Assembly (NCBI RefSeq): GCF_019097595.1
Contig: NC_080719.1
Coordinates: 19,057,501-19,121,500 of the forward strand
Length of the DNA: 64,000 nt
Reading direction: 5' to 3'
Source: Hemibagrus wyckioides
Lineage: Eukaryota > Chordata > Actinopteri > Siluriformes > Bagridae
Under the pieces are notes generated by a model. The model was not told where the DNA came from. It did no database searches and saw only the letters and a list, made by a program, of their open reading frames with translations. Positions 60,898 through 64,000 of this stretch are shown here, one piece after another (position 1 is the first letter of the stretch; every line of letters begins with the position of its first letter). Made by a program: the position numbers and the translations under genes.

Positions 60898-61119
60898 TAT
60901 ATCAACTGAAGCTACAAAGGTGATTGTTGAGTCTCTTGACATCTTGAGACTGAATTTCTTTGACATCCTCCTGCCTGGTCCACCTGGTTTCAAAAAGATA
61001 TGAATGAAAAGGATCTGAATATTACAAATATAGTGTTCTAATATACATTGGAATGGCAAGGTCAAGTGTTTTTTTTGCTATACAGTGAGTTCAGAATTTC
61101 AGATTTCATTTCCTGATAT

Positions 61120-61225
61120 TTACTTCTGGTATTTGGCAGACACCCTTATACAGAGCGACGTACTTAAGTGCTTTGAAGTCTCTATCAATGAATACATTAA
61201 CACTGGTTCAATAGGTCACAGACTT
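61120..61225. mobile_element. Angel-like MITE fragment
   Basis: ggtatttggcagacaccctt-atacagagcgacgtactt matches one end of the element at 1,568, and caatgaatacattaacactg matches the inverted region near 1,745. Confidence 0.6.
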
Positions 61226-61569
61226 AGGATACCATCAGCCTAAAAAAATCTGCCTAAAAACTCTGTTGGAAGGATTAAAAAAAAAAAAATACACACAATA
61301 CATAAACAATCAGGAAAAATACATGTTTTAAGAACTGGAAGGTCTTCATCATATCTAGATGTATGTAGATGTGTAGAACATGACACCTTTCATGGCAGAC
61401 AACCCCATTAATAGGTGAGCATATGTCTAGGACCAATTTATATTAAAGTAAATAACACATGCATATTTCTTGCTTTAAATAACTGCATCGAGCAGGAAGC
61501 CCACTAACCTGATCCATCACCTACTTCTTTTGTGAGATTTGTACAGACTTGTACTGCAGCATCTTTCAT

Positions 61570-62295
61570 CATGAGTCTTTCATCAATAAAGATTAGTGAG
61601 AGTGTTCCAGAATCATCCATGAAAGCCTAAGCCATGATCCTATTAACACTGTGCTTAACAGATGAGCTGAAATGTTTTGGATCATGAGCTTTCTCCACAC
61701 TTCATCTTTCATCTTGGTTCCAGAGCTTTTGTGGCTCATCTCTGTATTTCTTTGCGAATCCTTGTGTGGCCTTCTGATTCTTGTTACTGATGAGTGATTT
61801 GCATCTTGTGGTATGGCTTCCATATTCTGCCCTCAAACGTCTTTCTTGGAAGGTGGATTGTTACAGCATCAGTTTTATTCTTTCAAACATTCAGTACATT
61901 GCAATATCTGTGGTCTTCATTGTCTTCTTATCCTTTTTAACAACAAATGTAGTCTTTACAGTAGAAGCCCAGGCCTTGGGCTAAGAGTAGACATTCAGAA
62001 CTATAATTGTTTAAACAATTGATTTAAAAGCTAACATCTGGAAAACATAAGTCACATGTTCCAATATTTTTGATCACCTGACAAATGGGTGGGTTCAAAT
62101 AAATGGTGGCATGTTCTACGTTTCTTTTTTCTTTTTTCCACATATCTAGACGTAAACGTCAGGAAATGGAAGCTGAAATTCTGATCTACTGTCTCATATT
62201 CATCATTTGGTCTCAAATTCATGTCTTCAGTGTACTGCAAAAACTGAAGGATTTGCCATTTCAATCATTTCGGAGGGGACTGTATGTAAATGTGA
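61570..62295 (-). mobile_element. Tc1-like transposon remnant
   Basis: tccagaatcatccatgaaag-cctaagccatgat corresponds to the 50,570 region encoding AWACM. The right end contains ctgatctactgtctcatatt and ggaggggactgtatgtaaat, a usual Tc1 subterminal and end sequence. Transposase not readable over any length. Confidence 0.65.
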
Positions 62296-63554
62296 CATCA
62301 TAATTTTACGATACCTCAGTCACAGAAGCATTACAATTTTAAAGTAAGCTATCCTTAGTTTCTCCTTAAAAAAAAGTGTTAGTGTTTCTTCTTGCACGCA
62401 AGAAGAAACAGAAAAAGGAGCAGCAGGCTATGGCATGTTCTTTGAGGCACAATATGTGGAGATCACTTCGCTACACAGTTTATGCCTGGAAATTCACCAG
62501 GGCCGGATGCCCATGCATCTCTGACAAGGCTTTGCAGCTTGCGGCAATCTGACTCGTATGTTTTCTGCTCCAGTTCTACACTGTGCACACAGGATAGTAC
62601 ATGCACAAGTTAGCCTATCACATTTAAATAAGTAGCAAGAATGTCCTTATATGGCATTGTTAATTATAAGAAGAAGCTTTGCTATAAAAACAAGTTTGCA
62701 TTTTTTTAGTATATAGTAAATATACCTGGACAGTGAAATTGTTAGGTAGAGAAGTAGTTTTATTAGCACTAAATGGTAGAAAAAGGCATTATAGATGAAA
62801 TGTTCTGTAACCCTACTAATAAATGGAATCTATTATGTATATCTGAAGCAACGCCTCAGGCCAAAACACTGCAGAATGTCACAGTGGAAAATGGTGAACA
62901 AGGCATAAAGACAAAAAGAGGTCTGTTGTGAGGATGTTGACTTGATTCCAGGCAAAACAGCCAACTCTGTAATGAGGTTTTAGTTTACTGCTGCTTTGCT
63001 CCAGCTCTTAGCTGTCTTGGGGATATATAAATGCTAAGCAATAGTCACTAAGGCATGTTATAGACATACTGTGCCATAATAAAGGACAATGTTTTCTATT
63101 GAATGTGTACAGGAAGGTCAAGGAGTTCTATGTTGGCATATGTTTGCATGTGAACATCATGAGTTACAGTATATATTTGTGCATGTAAAGATTGGCTGTG
63201 ATACTCAGTTATTTCCCCTCAGCTCTGTGAAAAAGCTGTGAAAGGTGTTCACCTATAAACGTGGCTTAGGGGAGGATATAATTTGTGATGACAGGAATGT
63301 TGGCTCACATTCATATATGTCTCCTGTTAGGGCTAGTCTTATCATGCACCACAGTATTATAACGGAATATGATATTTCACCCGAGTGCTAATTGCACACT
63401 ATGTACACCTTTAGCTGCCAGGTCTTCTGCCCCTGGCCATATTCTGGGTGGAGTGTAAAGAGGTGTAACCCCCCATCCCCACCCCCCCCCCCCCCCCCCC
63501 AAACACACACACAAACACACACAATCCCCCATACCCTCCCTTCAGCAGGGCAAC
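62296..63554. other. Upstream flank of the second keratin gene
   Basis: No exon signature. A short hairpin (cttcttgcacgcaagaagaa) is at 62,389-62,408. Poly(C) at 63,481-63,500 precedes the promoter. Confidence 0.45.
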
Positions 63555-63563
63555 CTATAAAAC
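63555..63563 (+). promoter_or_regulatory. TATA box of the second keratin gene
   Basis: CTATAAAAC about 80 bases before the ATG at 63639; a C-run and CA-rich stretch (63478-63525) lies directly upstream. Confidence 0.7.
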
Positions 63564-63638
63564 CCCAAACACAGTCTTAGTTCTGCAGTCTCTCTCCATT
63601 TCTCAGGAAAGAGCCACTTCTTGCTTTACAGCGCAACC

Positions 63639-64000
63639 ATGACCAGTTTTATGACCTCAGGTTTTTCTATCAGCGGAGGCTCCTCTCGGGGCCCTGCTAC
63701 TGGTGGATCCTCTCGGTTTTCCACAACAAGCAGTGGCACTGGTCAACGCTTGATGACTGGACGTGCCCCAAGCATGTATGGTGGTTCTGGAGGATCCAGA
63801 GTGCACATCTCCACTGTGTCCAGTTCCATGCATGGTGGTGGAGGTGCTGCAGGTCTAGGTTTTGGTGGTGGAGCAGGTTTTGGCAGTGGAGCAGGTTTTG
63901 GTGGTGGAGCAGGCTTTGGCTTTGGAGCCGGTGGAGGAGCTGGTGGAGGAGCTGGGTTTGGCTTGGGTGGGGGTTTTGGTGGGGGTTTTGGTGGTGACGA
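63639..64000 (+). CDS. Type I keratin, glycine-rich head domain, cut by the window end
   Basis: An open frame from ATG 63639 runs off the right edge (120 codons seen). It begins MTSFMTSGFSISGGSS and continues as a Ser/Thr-rich head, then tandem Gly-rich repeats of the type GFGGGAGFGSGAG, which is the V1/H1 head of epidermal type I keratins. The rod would start just beyond the window. A TATA box (ctataaaac, about 63555-63563) lies about 80 bases upstream, the same spacing as in the other keratin gene. Same strand as that gene, so the two are tandem members of a keratin cluster. The head is much longer and more Gly-rich than in the 48,439 gene, closer to suprabasal or K13-like fish keratins; the symbol is left open. 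Confidence 0.88.
   Translation, partial: MTSFMTSGFSISGGSSRGPATGGSSRFSTTSSGTGQRLMTGRAPSMYGGSGGSRVHISTVSSSMHGGGGAAGLGFGGGAGFGSGAGFGGGAGFGFGAGGGAGGGAGFGLGGGFGGGFGGD

Noticed and set aside
1..64000. CRISPR arrays, operons, rRNA or intact tRNA genes
   Set aside because: The repeats are eukaryotic microsatellites and transposons; the only tRNA-like boxes belong to SINEs.

Overview
The window is vertebrate nuclear DNA, almost certainly from a ray-finned (teleost) fish and plausibly a catfish or another ostariophysan. The evidence is compact exon-intron genes with GT-AG splice sites, many Tc1-like transposons, 3'-end fragments of a fish LINE, tRNA-derived SINEs, foldback MITEs and long simple repeats. 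There are no prokaryotic features. I could not run homology searches; gene names rest on recognised motifs, exon-length patterns and gene order.

Layout. Positions 1-15,400 hold no recognisable coding exon: Tc1 remnants (431-902, 7,782-8,498, 10,853-12,062, 13,288-13,847), a LINE reverse-transcriptase fragment (8,788-9,440), a foldback MITE (1,568-1,818), and a CpG-rich candidate first exon/promoter near 7,020-7,470 whose best splice donor is on the minus strand. A possible 5' non-coding exon on the plus strand ends at 15,896. From 23,732 to 41,775 (+) lies a 15-exon HAP1/TRAK (Milton) family motor adaptor, called hap1 from its neighbours. It has a second, alternative coding first exon at 30,257-30,386. 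Convergent to it, at 45,243-44,842 (-), is a two-coding-exon gastrin/CCK-family hormone gene (gast) ending in GWVDFGRR. Two type I keratin genes follow on the plus strand: a complete nine-exon gene (48,439-53,978) and the glycine-rich head of another (63,639 to the window edge).

The order hap1 - gast - type I keratins matches human 17q21.2 (HAP1, GAST, KRT17/KRT14 cluster), including the opposite orientation of hap1 and gast. This is therefore an old conserved block. The genes are not functionally linked: a neuronal and vesicle-transport adaptor, a digestive peptide hormone and epithelial intermediate-filament proteins.

The most interesting points are the alternative hap1 N-terminus, an extra intron splitting what is normally keratin exon 1, a duplicated 3'-flank segment between the keratin genes, a hAT-type MITE with a perfect 8-bp target duplication, and a 0.76-kb TCTA/TCTG array that is the tail of one retroelement inserted inside the 3' end of another. 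I found no evidence of a wholly new system.
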